Assembly (NCBI RefSeq): GCF_024355225.1 | Contig: NZ_VCNH01000002.1 | Coordinates: 62,001 to 126,000 of the forward strand | Source of the DNA: Roseovarius sp. M141 | Lineage (GTDB): Bacteria > Pseudomonadota > Alphaproteobacteria > Rhodobacterales > Rhodobacteraceae | Length of the DNA: 64,000 bases | Direction: 5' to 3' | Part shown: one piece after another, positions 9,056 through 17,207 of the stretch | How the letters are laid out: each line of letters begins with the position of its first letter | How positions within the stretch are numbered: the first letter of the stretch is position 1 | Notes under the pieces: generated by a model | What the model saw: the letters and a program-made list of their open reading frames with translations, nothing else | The model's database searches: none | What the model was told of the DNA's origin: nothing | Made by a program: the position numbers and the translations under genes

Positions 9056-10627
9056 GTGGCAAACAAAGGAATCTACCGTCTGCTTGCTGATAACATCGCT
9101 GCAAATGCGGGCAAGACGGCGCTGATCGATTCCGCGCGTTCGGTCACCTATGCCGAACTGGTCGCGCAGGCCGATGCGGTTGCGGGATACCTTGACCGTA
9201 TCGGCGTGCGCAGCGGGGACAGGGTTGTCGTGCATCTGCGCAAGGGCATCGAAGAGGTTTCGGCCATGTTCGGGGTCGCAAAGATCGGCGCGGTTGTCGT
9301 CAATGTGAATTTCCAGTGGACGCCCGAGCAGCTCTGCTATGTCGCCGCGGATTCCGGTGCGCGGGCGCTGATCATCGGGAAGGCCGCGCAAAAGGGGCTT
9401 TCCGGCCGGACCTTGCCCGGCGGGTTGCTTGGGGTTCTGATTGCCGGAGATGCGGTCACAGCCGATCCGGGGCAGGACCTGTGGTCCGCCCAGACCGCCC
9501 TGGCGCAGACCCGCGAAGCCCGGCCTGCCGCGGATGATCTTGCGATGATCATCTATACCTCGGGGTCGACCGGGATGCCCAAAGGGGTGATGCTGAGTCA
9601 CAGCAATATTCGCATCGGGGCCCAAACCGTCATCGAATATCTTCAGCTGAACGGGTCGGATCGCCTTTTGTCGGTTCTGCCCTACAGCTTTGACGCCGGA
9701 TTGAATCAGCTCACCACCATGCTGATGACCGGTGGAAGCGTTGTGCATCAACCTGTCGCCATGCCCGCCGAAATTGTCAAAAGCATCCGCGAACACGATG
9801 TCACCGGATTTGCCGGCGTGCCGCCGCTTTGGAACCAGGTTGTCCGCTTGCTTGACCATGCGCCGACGCCGCTGCCGTCGCTGCGTCTGATCACCAACAC
9901 GGGGGGGAAGATCCCGCCTGGCATTCTGGAACGCATGCCCGATGTTTTCGCCGGGGTGGACATATACCTGATGTACGGGCTGACAGAGGCCTTTCGCTCG
10001 ACTTACCTTTCGCCGGAAAAATTCGGGGCCAAGATGGGCGCGATCGGGCAGGCCGTCCCCAATGCCCAGGTGTTTGCCATAAAACATGGCCAGGGCCGGG
10101 CAGGGCCGGGCGAGCAGGGCGAATTGGTTCACGCCGGCCCGCTGGTCAGCCTTGGCTATTGGCAGCAACCCGAACTGACCCGGCAAAAGATCCGGCCCTG
10201 CCCGGAACTGGCCGATCTGATCGGCGACACGCCCGTTGTCTATAGCGGCGATCTGGTTCGTGTCGACGAGGATGGCGATCTGTGGTTTGTGGGCCGTATT
10301 GATGATATGATCAAGACCAGCGGTTTCAGGCTCAGTCCGACAGAGGTCGAGGATCTGGTGTCGCGCAGCGGTATGGTGTCCGACGTTATCGCTTATGGTG
10401 TCGAGGATGATGACATGGGCCAGGTAGTCCATGTGGTGGTCACCACGACTGACGGCTTTGAGACGGCGGCGTTGATGTCTCACTGCAGAAAGACAATGCC
10501 CCATTACATGGTCCCGCGCCGGGTGCATGTCTGGGCGGGGCAAATGCCGCGCACCGCCAGCGGCAAGCTGGATCGTCCCGCCGTCATCGCCAGCGCGCGC
10601 AGCACCGGTCCGGACACTACCACTTGA
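9056..10627 (+). CDS. AMP-forming acyl/aminoacyl ligase, exosortase-A-associated type
   Basis: 523 aa ANL-superfamily enzyme. P-loop IIYTSGSTGMPKGV lies near residues 163-176, followed by A5-like YGLTEAFR, the hinge YSGDLVRVDEDGD and the C-terminal catalytic lysine in TASGKLDR. It activates a carboxylic or amino acid with ATP and should load it on the ACP encoded next. The arrangement ligase-ACP-PLP decarboxylase matches the set known from exosortase-A/EPS loci. No exosortase is visible here. GTG start directly after the preceding TGA. Substrate unknown. Confidence 0.8.
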   Translation: MANKGIYRLLADNIAANAGKTALIDSARSVTYAELVAQADAVAGYLDRIGVRSGDRVVVHLRKGIEEVSAMFGVAKIGAVVVNVNFQWTPEQLCYVAADSGARALIIGKAAQKGLSGRTLPGGLLGVLIAGDAVTADPGQDLWSAQTALAQTREARPAADDLAMIIYTSGSTGMPKGVMLSHSNIRIGAQTVIEYLQLNGSDRLLSVLPYSFDAGLNQLTTMLMTGGSVVHQPVAMPAEIVKSIREHDVTGFAGVPPLWNQVVRLLDHAPTPLPSLRLITNTGGKIPPGILERMPDVFAGVDIYLMYGLTEAFRSTYLSPEKFGAKMGAIGQAVPNAQVFAIKHGQGRAGPGEQGELVHAGPLVSLGYWQQPELTRQKIRPCPELADLIGDTPVVYSGDLVRVDEDGDLWFVGRIDDMIKTSGFRLSPTEVEDLVSRSGMVSDVIAYGVEDDDMGQVVHVVVTTTDGFETAALMSHCRKTMPHYMVPRRVHVWAGQMPRTASGKLDRPAVIASARSTGPDTTT

Positions 10628-10664
10628 AGCTGTTCAACTTAACTAGTGAGGTATCACTGCTCCC

Positions 10665-10901
10665 ATGGCCTTAACTGAACAAAACCTGATCGACTTTCTG
10701 AAGAACTCCCTGAACGTCGAAGAGCACATCGATGCGGATACCGAACTGTTTTCAACCGGCCTTCTGGATTCCGTGGCGATGATGAACATGATCGTCTTTG
10801 TCGAAGAAACCGGGCGTACAGAAGTTCACCCCGCCGACGTGACGCTGGAAAATTTCGATACGATTACGCGGGTTGTCCAGCTTGTCCAAAGCCTGTCCTG
10901 A
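10665..10901 (+). CDS. Acyl (or aminoacyl) carrier protein
   Basis: 78 aa acidic four-helix protein with the phosphopantetheine site GLLDSVAMM (Ser36). It is the likely acceptor of the acyl group activated by the preceding ligase. ATG 10665 is preceded by GAGG about 12 nt upstream. Its stop is one base from the ATG of the decarboxylase, so the two are translationally linked. Confidence 0.85.
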   Translation: MALTEQNLIDFLKNSLNVEEHIDADTELFSTGLLDSVAMMNMIVFVEETGRTEVHPADVTLENFDTITRVVQLVQSLS

Positions 10902-10902
10902 G

Positions 10903-12141
10903 ATGGACGAGCTTGACGCGCACCTGACAGAAGCAGCCCGGACATTCGGGACACCATCCTATGTCTATCTGACCGATGCCATCGATCAGCGCCTGGCCGA
11001 GATCCGGGCCGCGCTTGGCCCGTGGTTTGCACTGAGCTATGCCATGAAATGCAATCCGAACCCCGGTCTTCTGAACTGGCTGGCAGACCGAGTCGATTTT
11101 CTGGACGTGTCTTCGATCGGAGAGCTGCGCCTGGCGCGTCAGGCCGGCTGGGACCCCGCCCGCGCCAGCTTTACCGGGCCGGGCAAGCGTGACACCGAAA
11201 TTGCCGAGGCCATTGAAAGCGGCATTGGCGAGTTGATCGTGGAAAACCTGCGCGAGGCCATCGTTGCAAACCGGATAGCCGGGGACGCGGGCCGCGCTCA
11301 GGATGTGCTTATACGCCTCGCCCCCTCTCACGTTCCCAAAGGGTTCGGAGATCACATGGCCGGGCGGCCCAGCCCGTTTGGCATCGATATCGAGGATGCC
11401 CCCGATCAGCTTCCCGAAATTCTGGCCCTGCCGCATCTGACGGTTGTGGGCTTGCATATCTATTCGGGCACGCAATGCCTGAAACCCGAGGCGATCTGCG
11501 AAAACTACCGGATATTCATGTCGGTCTTTCGCGACATCTGCGAGGCGCATGACATCACCCCCCAAAAGCTGGTGTTCGGCTCAGGTCTTGGCATTCCCTA
11601 CCATGCCGGAGACACGCCGCTGGACCTGACCGCCGTGGCGGACGGCATTCGCGCCGAATTGCAGGCATTTTGCGCCGAGCCCCGGTTTGCCGGCACCAGA
11701 CTCATACTGGAGCTGGGCCGGTATCTGATCGGCGAGGCCGGGTATTTCCTGACCAGCGTCGTCGGTATCAAGGAGTCGCGCGGCCAACGGATTGTGATTT
11801 GTGATGGCGGGATGAACAATCACCTGCCCGCATCCGGGCATTTTGGCATGGTCATCCACCGCAATTATCGCATGCACCGTGTCGGTGGCGGCACGGGCGA
11901 ACAAAAGGTCAATCTGGTAGGCCCGCTCTGTACCTCGATTGACCGGTTGGCCAATGCAGTGGCGCTACCCCCTTTGGCCGAAGGCGATGTCGTGGCCGTG
12001 CATTGCAGCGGCGCCTACGGTCTGACCGCCAGCCCGATCCATTTCATCAGCCACGCGCATCCCCGCGAAGTCCTGATCGAAGGACAATCCCTCACCGATA
12101 TTTCCCGGGATGGATCCATGAAATTGCCCCCAGCTCCCTGA
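10903..12141 (+). CDS. PLP-dependent (Orn/Lys/DAP-type) decarboxylase
   Basis: 412 aa fold-type III decarboxylase. PLP lysine is in FALSYAMKCNPNP (Lys49), with the substrate-site segment VGLHIYSGTQ, the glycine loop KLVFGSGLGIPY and the C-terminal cysteine region VHCSGAYG. It belongs to the branch found beside exosortase-A-associated ligases. It may decarboxylate a free or ACP-bound amino acid to make an amine for the glycan. I chose ATG 10903 rather than the in-frame start at 10873, which lies inside the ACP gene. An IS3 remnant begins just after the stop. Confidence 0.8.
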   Translation: MDELDAHLTEAARTFGTPSYVYLTDAIDQRLAEIRAALGPWFALSYAMKCNPNPGLLNWLADRVDFLDVSSIGELRLARQAGWDPARASFTGPGKRDTEIAEAIESGIGELIVENLREAIVANRIAGDAGRAQDVLIRLAPSHVPKGFGDHMAGRPSPFGIDIEDAPDQLPEILALPHLTVVGLHIYSGTQCLKPEAICENYRIFMSVFRDICEAHDITPQKLVFGSGLGIPYHAGDTPLDLTAVADGIRAELQAFCAEPRFAGTRLILELGRYLIGEAGYFLTSVVGIKESRGQRIVICDGGMNNHLPASGHFGMVIHRNYRMHRVGGGTGEQKVNLVGPLCTSIDRLANAVALPPLAEGDVVAVHCSGAYGLTASPIHFISHAHPREVLIEGQSLTDISRDGSMKLPPAP

Positions 12142-12149
12142 AAGCCACC

Positions 12150-12400
12150 GTTTGCCCCGCCAATTCTGCCTTAGGCCCCATGATCGCGCAGTAAGCAGCC
12201 GGTTCTCAAGCGCCAGTTCGGCGACGGCCTCTTTCAGCGCGGCGGATTCCGACCGCAACTCCTTCACCTCAGGCGCCGCCACCTGCCGGCCGGTGTCACC
12301 CGCCAACCGGTTCCTACCAGCCTCATCGAATTCCTTCGATCGGCTGTAATACCAGCGGCTCAAGCGCCTGACTCTTTTGGGATTCCCAATTTCGTGAAAG
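12150..12400 (-). pseudogene. IS3-family OrfA remnant
   Basis: On the minus strand a degraded OrfA tail is readable: WYYSRSKEFDEAGRNRLAGD, then PEVKELRSESAALKEAVAEL and ALENRLL. This is the coiled-coil end of IS3 orfA. The N-terminal helix-turn-helix and the whole of orfB are missing. It is cut by the IS630 element on the right. Confidence 0.65.
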
Positions 12401-12436
12401 TCTGACTCAATCGCTCCAACCGATATGGAGGTTGGA

Positions 12437-13494
12437 ATGACGGTGAAGATTGCACGCGATGACGCGACGGCGTCGGATTTGCGCAGACAATCGGGTCGCG
12501 TGAAGGACGGGCGCATATCGCGGCGGCTTTTGGCCATCGCTTTGGTGCTTGAGGGAGCGTCGCGAAAGGCCGCGGCTGAAAGCTGTGGAATGGATCGTCA
12601 GACTCTTCGGGACTGGGTTCACCGTTACAATGCTGAAGGTATCGAGGGACTGTGCAACCGTGGTGGCGGTGGGGTGAAGCCCCTCTTGTCCGAAGACCAG
12701 ATGGCGCACCTCTCGCGTTGGGTTGAGACCGGGCCCGATCCGGCGCGAGATGGCGTCGTGCGTTGGCGGCGCGTAGACCTTGCGCGACGCCTTGAGGCGG
12801 AGTTCAATGTCAAAGTCCATGAGCGCACGGTCGGTACATATCTGGCCAAGCTGGGCTTTCGCAGGCTCTCGGTGCGTCCGGAACATCCCAATGCTGACGC
12901 ATCGGCACAGGTGGCATTCAAAAAAACTTCGCAAGTATCGTAGCGGACATCCTGCCCGAACGCGCACGTGGAAAACCATTGGAAGTCTGGTTTCAAGACG
13001 AAGCCCGCGTGGGCCAGCAAGGGACCCTGACTCGTATCTGGGCGCGACGGGGCACACGCCCGCGTGCGCCCCGCGATACGCGTTACAAATGGAGCTACAT
13101 CTTTGGCGCTGCCTGCCCCGCACGTGGCACTGCAGTCGGGCTGATCTTGCCCTATGTCAATGCCGAGGCAATGGGGTTGCATCTCGATGAAATCGCGAAG
13201 GCGGTCGCCCCTAGAGCTCAGGCGCTCTTGATCGTCGATGGCGCGGGTTGGCATGGCGCAAAAGCCCTCGCCGTGCCAGACAACATCACCCTGCTGAAGC
13301 TGCCGCCCTATGCCCCCGAGCTCAATCCAATGGAAAACGTCTGGGCATATCTGCGCTCAAACAAACTCGCCATATCCGTGTTTGATAGCTACGAAGACAT
13401 ACTCGACAAGTGCCAAGATGCATGGAACTTCTTCGCGCATGATCCAAACCGAATAAGCTCAATCACTCACAGGGATTGGATAACGGTCAGCTAA
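12437..13494 (+). CDS. IS630-family transposase in two frames joined at an A7 run
   Basis: The first frame (to 12943) holds the helix-turn-helix half (GASRKAAAESCGMDRQTLRDW, helix-turn-helix_29-like). The second (to 13494) holds the catalytic half with VWFQDEARVG, LLIVDGAGWH and PELNPMENVWAYL, the DDE residues. They join if the ribosome slips by -1 in the seven A residues at 12920-12926. Several IS630 members use frameshifting, so this may be programmed or a mutation. ATG 12437 follows GGAGG. Confidence 0.75.
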
Positions 13495-13501
13495 TCGAGC
13501 C

Positions 13502-13680
13502 GTTGGTATAATACAGGCTTTCGGGGATCCCTTCGCGGCAACGAAGCGCGGCAGTGCTTTCCTCGCCCCGCAGATCCGCCAAGACGATACGGATCTTCTC
13601 CTCGGCGGAATACTGTTTGCGGCTCTTCCGCTTGATACCCAGTTCCCGGCTCAGCTGCGAGCGCGAAGCTTGACCCTCTC
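13502..13680 (-). pseudogene. IS3-family OrfA N-terminal remnant
   Basis: The minus strand reads SRELGIKRKSRKQYSAEEK, then IRIVLADLRGEESTAALRCR and EGIPESLYY, which is the helix-turn-helix start of an IS3 OrfA. It stops where the IS630 element begins. The upstream side abuts the end of the miniature IS1111-like element. Confidence 0.7.
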
Positions 13681-13860
13681 GATGGGGTGGACGCCCCCTC
13701 ACGGCATCGCTGTGCCAAGGTAGCGGTGTCGAAACTTGCTACGAGGAGGAAGGCCCATGGAAAAGGTTCGCATTGTAGGGTTGGATATCGCCAAGAATTC
13801 GTTTCACACGCACGGCGCTGCCGGGGAAATCACTTGCAACCCCGGGGGCGTCCATACACG
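13680..13860 (+). mobile_element. Miniature IS1111-like element (internal deletion)
   Basis: About 180 bp with both ends of an IS1111-type element: GTGGACGCCCCC at 13687-13698 and GGGGGCGTCCA at 13844-13854. The left 75 bp match the left end of the element at 900-2274 with many shared blocks (TGTGCCAAGGTAGCGG). The right end also matches (TTGCA, then GGGGGCGTCCA, then ACACG). Inside is only the start of a transposase gene, ATG 13757, MEKVRIVGLDIAKNSF, about 25 codons. The rest is deleted. Confidence 0.65.
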
Positions 13861-13914
13861 GGACATTGCTGCGCAATGCCCTGCCGGGCAGTGGATCGCT
13901 GTATTGCAGCTCTG
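13757..13914 (+). pseudogene. IS1111-type transposase, N-terminal stub
   Basis: ATG 13757 follows GAGGAGGAAGG. Residues 1-24 (MEKVRIVGLDIAKNSFHTHG) match the N-terminus of IS110-family transposases, including the first catalytic Asp. Homology then stops, and the frame runs through the right end of the element to a TGA at about 13914. Not functional as a transposase. Confidence 0.6.
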
Positions 13915-14151
13915 ACGGCGTTCGTGGTCGTAGCGCTCCCGTGACGAACTTGTCCCATAATGCTTCCTTCCAAGCCTGAGAAAGGATCGCACCATCAAAC
14001 CGTGGGATCAAACACGTTATGTGTCTCATCCCTGCTATGGATACCCCGTCGCCGTTCCCGGCCAGGAACGACGACGGGGAGGGATACAGCGCTAAACACC
14101 TTTTGGCGTGACCACGTTCTCTAGCAGGCTGATCCCGCCTCTCTTCACCGT
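13862..14151. other. Unassigned spacer with a strong hairpin
   Basis: No convincing gene. A hairpin with a 15 bp stem (one mismatch) lies at 14044-14058 and 14065-14079 (CCCCGTCGCCGTTCC pairing with GGAACGACGACGGGG, 6 nt loop), without a T run. The rest resembles no family I recognise. Confidence 0.4.
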
Positions 14152-15188
14152 CTCGAACAGTTGACGGCGGCCCGTTTTGCGGGACCGCGAAGTATAAGGA
14201 AGAGAGAGTGACATGATAACTGAGGCAAGCCTCATTGGAATAGATGTATCGCGCGACAGGTTGGACGGATTCTGCCTTCTGGGCCAGCGGCGCTTTAGGC
14301 ATCCAAATACAGCAGAGGGACACAATGCGCTGATCGCAATAGTCCGGCAAATACCCGATCAGGTCAGAGTTGGCTTCGAGGCTACGGGCGGACATGGATG
14401 GGTACTCTGGACGGAACTCGTCGCCACAGGGATTGTCGCTGTCCAGCTTTCTCCTGCACAGATCAAGGCCTTCGCGTCATCTCGGGGCACGCGGGCGAAG
14501 ACGGACCGGATCGACGCAGAACTCATCGCACGCTTCATGGCATTCAGACCTGAGGCTGGGCGAGAGCTGCCAGGTAAAAACCTGCGTATTCTCAGGACTT
14601 TGACGACGAGGAGAGGGCAACTTGTGGATATGCGCAAGAGGCTCAAAGCTCAGATCGGTGCTCGAAAGAAGCAGAGTGTATCTGCCGACGTCGAGGGCAT
14701 GGATGATGATCTTCAAGACGTGCTCGACGCCCAGATCTCTGTCATCGAACGAAGGAACGAAAACGTAATTGCACAGACTGAGCCACTTGCTGCAAAGGCG
14801 AACCTCCTACGTTCAATCCCCGGAATTGGGCCCGTATCTGCGGCGATGTTGATCGCTGAATTGCCTGAGCTCGGCCGAATGACATCAGGCGAAGCCGCTG
14901 CCATCACCAGCCTCGCACCAGTTGCACATGACAGCGGGGCGATGCGAAGCAGGAGAATGATCGCGGGCGGACGACGGTCTCTGCGGCATGTGCTGTTCCA
15001 AGCTGCCCTCGCTGCGGCCTGTCACAATCCAGTTCTCAAGCCGGTCGCAAAGCGTCTCAAAGAGCGCGGAAAACCGCACAAGCTGGTCATTATCGCAATC
15101 GCGCGGAGGTTGGTCACAATCGCCAACGCGATCATCAAAACCGGTAAGCCGTGGCAGATTCAGCCCCGCGAATAGAAACAGTTGCAAG
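14152..15188 (+). mobile_element. IS110-family insertion sequence, copy B
   Basis: Second copy of the 1037 bp element at 2604-3640, same orientation, three substitutions. The right end cuts an IS66 orfA right at its start codon. The left end abuts the unassigned spacer. The near-identity points to recent transposition. Confidence 0.85.
14213..15175 (+). CDS. IS110-family transposase, copy B
   Basis: 320 aa, intact, same as the transposase at 2665 except Ala for Val in IGPVSAAML and Ser for Gly in GAMRSRRM. The Ser change sits beside the conserved DSGAM serine motif, so activity could differ slightly. Same ribosome site and start context as copy A. Confidence 0.92.
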   Translation: MITEASLIGIDVSRDRLDGFCLLGQRRFRHPNTAEGHNALIAIVRQIPDQVRVGFEATGGHGWVLWTELVATGIVAVQLSPAQIKAFASSRGTRAKTDRIDAELIARFMAFRPEAGRELPGKNLRILRTLTTRRGQLVDMRKRLKAQIGARKKQSVSADVEGMDDDLQDVLDAQISVIERRNENVIAQTEPLAAKANLLRSIPGIGPVSAAMLIAELPELGRMTSGEAAAITSLAPVAHDSGAMRSRRMIAGGRRSLRHVLFQAALAAACHNPVLKPVAKRLKERGKPHKLVIIAIARRLVTIANAIIKTGKPWQIQPRE

Positions 15189-15343
15189 TGTCCAGTGATA
15201 TATCTGACTATGAAATCATCACCGATGGCGGCCGCAGGCATCGCTGGTCGTCGTCCGAGAAGCGGCGGATCGTCGAGGAGGCGCTGGACGAGGACACCAG
15301 CATCTCGGTTGTGGCGCGCCGGAATGGCGTAGCGCACCCATGA
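15188..15343 (+). pseudogene. IS66-family OrfA (TnpA) N-terminal fragment
   Basis: 51 codons reading SSDISDYEIITDGGRRHRWS, then SSEKRRIVEEALDEDTSISV and VARRNGVA, the helix-turn-helix start of IS66 OrfA. The insertion of IS110 copy B probably turned the original ATG into GTG. The frame ends early at TGA 15341-15343 after the recognition helix, so the gene is broken. Confidence 0.65.
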
Positions 15344-15365
15344 AAATCCACGGCGCGCCGGGGCC

Positions 15366-16274
15366 TCATTCCTCCTCGAAGGGAACCCCTATGCGGATCG
15401 TCTGTTCAGGCGCTTCAAGGCTGACGCCCGAGGCGATCATGATCGGGGCCGGGGCATTCTCCAGCCATTCGATGCTGCCATCCTCGCGCAGGGTGACGCG
15501 CTTTTTGTGGTAGAGGCCGACGGCCGGGATCAGCTTCAGCCCGTCAAAGCCCGCAGGAACCTCAAAGCTCAGTTCCAGATAGCCCTGTTTTTCCACGGGA
15601 GTGTATTGCGCCACGCTGGCATAGATGCCGCTGGTCTGCCCGCTGGGGGTCAGCAACTGGCCCCAGACCGTGTAGTCATAGCCTTCGACCAGATTCACAT
15701 GCGTCACCGTCGCGATGATGGTGCCGCCGTCTGAGGGAAGCTGCTGATCACCATCCGCCGCATCCCGCGCCGTGACCGAGATGCCCTGAACCGCGTGAAG
15801 CTGAACCACCCTGCCGTCTGCCTGCGCATCCTCAAGCGCGGCGACAGGGTCGGCGGCGGCCAGCGCTGCGGCATCCATTTCGCCTTCATAAATCCTTGAG
15901 ACGACAAGGAGATCTATATTGAAATCGGTGCGGTTCGGCTGCATCGGCAATTCGATACGGACCTCGCCATCGGGTTCACCCGGTGTGAAGACGGTCGTCA
16001 CGACATCGCCGGACTGTTCATTCGTGGTCAGATTCACCAAATGGGTGGCCAGCGTATAGAGTCGACCGGGAACGAGCCCCTGAAAACTGAGAGTATCCCG
16101 CAGGGTGCCCCCGGTCCGGGTAAAGAACCGGTTGTCGTCCGCGACATCCAACGCGACCCCGCTGAGCGTTGCGGCATCCTGCGCCCCCGACATGGCAGGG
16201 AACATGGCAAGCAACCCGGCGCAAAGGGCGGCGGCGATATGGCGGCTGGCGGGGCGTGCGGTTTGAGTCATCAT
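15366..16274 (-). CDS. Exported protein with two VaFE/T-Q ester-like repeats
   Basis: 302 aa with a signal peptide (AALCAGLLAMFPAMSGAQD). Two beta-sandwich repeats follow. The first has TGGTLRDTLSFQGLVPGRLY, then THLVNL and TVFTPG. The second has DGGTIIATVTHVNLVEGYDY, then YTPVEKQGYLELSFEVP. The tail ASGVSLEAPEQTIRIG resembles the glutamine-containing end of VaFE domains, which in Gram-positive adhesins form Thr-Gln ester crosslinks. A cell-surface or periplasmic structural role is inferred. ATG 16274 places the signal peptide at the start. Upstream in-frame codons are not protein-like. No sorting motif seen. Confidence 0.55.
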   Translation of the reverse strand: MMTQTARPASRHIAAALCAGLLAMFPAMSGAQDAATLSGVALDVADDNRFFTRTGGTLRDTLSFQGLVPGRLYTLATHLVNLTTNEQSGDVVTTVFTPGEPDGEVRIELPMQPNRTDFNIDLLVVSRIYEGEMDAAALAAADPVAALEDAQADGRVVQLHAVQGISVTARDAADGDQQLPSDGGTIIATVTHVNLVEGYDYTVWGQLLTPSGQTSGIYASVAQYTPVEKQGYLELSFEVPAGFDGLKLIPAVGLYHKKRVTLREDGSIEWLENAPAPIMIASGVSLEAPEQTIRIGVPFEEE

Positions 16275-16412
16275 AGCCCACATTAGGCCGCTACACACCG
16301 CACGCAAACAGATGTTTGCATCAGGCCGCCAGGACCAGACTGGTTGCAACCAAGGGCTGATCGGCACTAAGGGTAGCCTGCCCTCGGACATTCCGGGGCT
16401 TTGGGAGACTCT

Positions 16413-17207
16413 ATGCGCAGCCTACGCGGCCTCTTATCCGGGCGGTTATCAAAAACAGGTATCGCGGGTGGATTTTCCGCCCTGCCACGTCCTGACATAC
16501 CCACCTGCATCGTCGGAGATCTGCATGGCCGCATGGATCTTCTCGAGCGGATGCTGGACGCGATATCCGCGCGTGCGGATGCAGGCCCGTACCGGGTGAT
16601 TTTCGTCGGCGACCTGATCGACCGCGGCCCCCAGAGCGCTGAAATCCTCAGCCACCTCGCAGCGCTATGTGCCGCCGCGCCCGACCGGGTCATCTGCCTG
16701 ATGGGAAATCACGAGCGCATGATGCTGGATTTTATCGACGATCCCGTGCGCTGCGGACCACGCTGGCTGGCCAATGGCGGCAATGAGACGCTGATCAGCT
16801 TTGGCCTGTCGCCATGGGCGCGGCGCGACGGGATCAATGCCGCAGAGCGGCTGAAAGTCCTCGCCGCCGGGCTGGTTGCCGCCATGCCGGGCGAGGGCGC
16901 GCATTGGCTGGCCAACCTGCCGCTATCGTGGTGCGAAGGCGCGCTGGCCGTGACCCATGCGGGGGCCGATCCGGCGCGCGGGATCGCGGATCAAACAGCC
17001 GAGACGTTGCTTTGGGGGCATCCGGCCTTTTCTCGCCAACCACGCCGGGATGGGCTGTGGGTCGCGCATGGTCATACGATCGTGGAAAAGGCCGCGTCCC
17101 GATCGGGGCGGATCGCCGTAGACACCGGCGCGTGGCGCACGGGCCGCCTGTCAGCCGCGTGGCTCAGCAAGGACGGTCTCGACTTCATCGAAGTCACCAG
17201 CGTCTGA
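16413..17207 (+). CDS. PPP-family serine/threonine or bis-phosphatase
   Basis: 264 aa calcineurin-like metallophosphatase with all PPP metal and phosphate motifs in order: VGDLHGR, VGDLIDRGP, LMGNHERM, VTHAGADP, VAHGHT. It dephosphorylates proteins or small molecules in the cytoplasm. ATG 16413 follows GGGAG. The in-frame TTG at 16401 is less likely. Divergent from the VaFE-like gene and convergent with the NRPS gene, whose end overlaps its last 57 bp. Confidence 0.8.
   Translation: MRSLRGLLSGRLSKTGIAGGFSALPRPDIPTCIVGDLHGRMDLLERMLDAISARADAGPYRVIFVGDLIDRGPQSAEILSHLAALCAAAPDRVICLMGNHERMMLDFIDDPVRCGPRWLANGGNETLISFGLSPWARRDGINAAERLKVLAAGLVAAMPGEGAHWLANLPLSWCEGALAVTHAGADPARGIADQTAETLLWGHPAFSRQPRRDGLWVAHGHTIVEKAASRSGRIAVDTGAWRTGRLSAAWLSKDGLDFIEVTSV

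Noticed and set aside
8744..10543. 599-codon open frame on the minus strand opposite the ligase gene
   Set aside because: Antisense shadow of a GC-rich gene. Composition is His/Asp/Gln-rich with no motifs, while the plus strand has a complete AMP-ligase.
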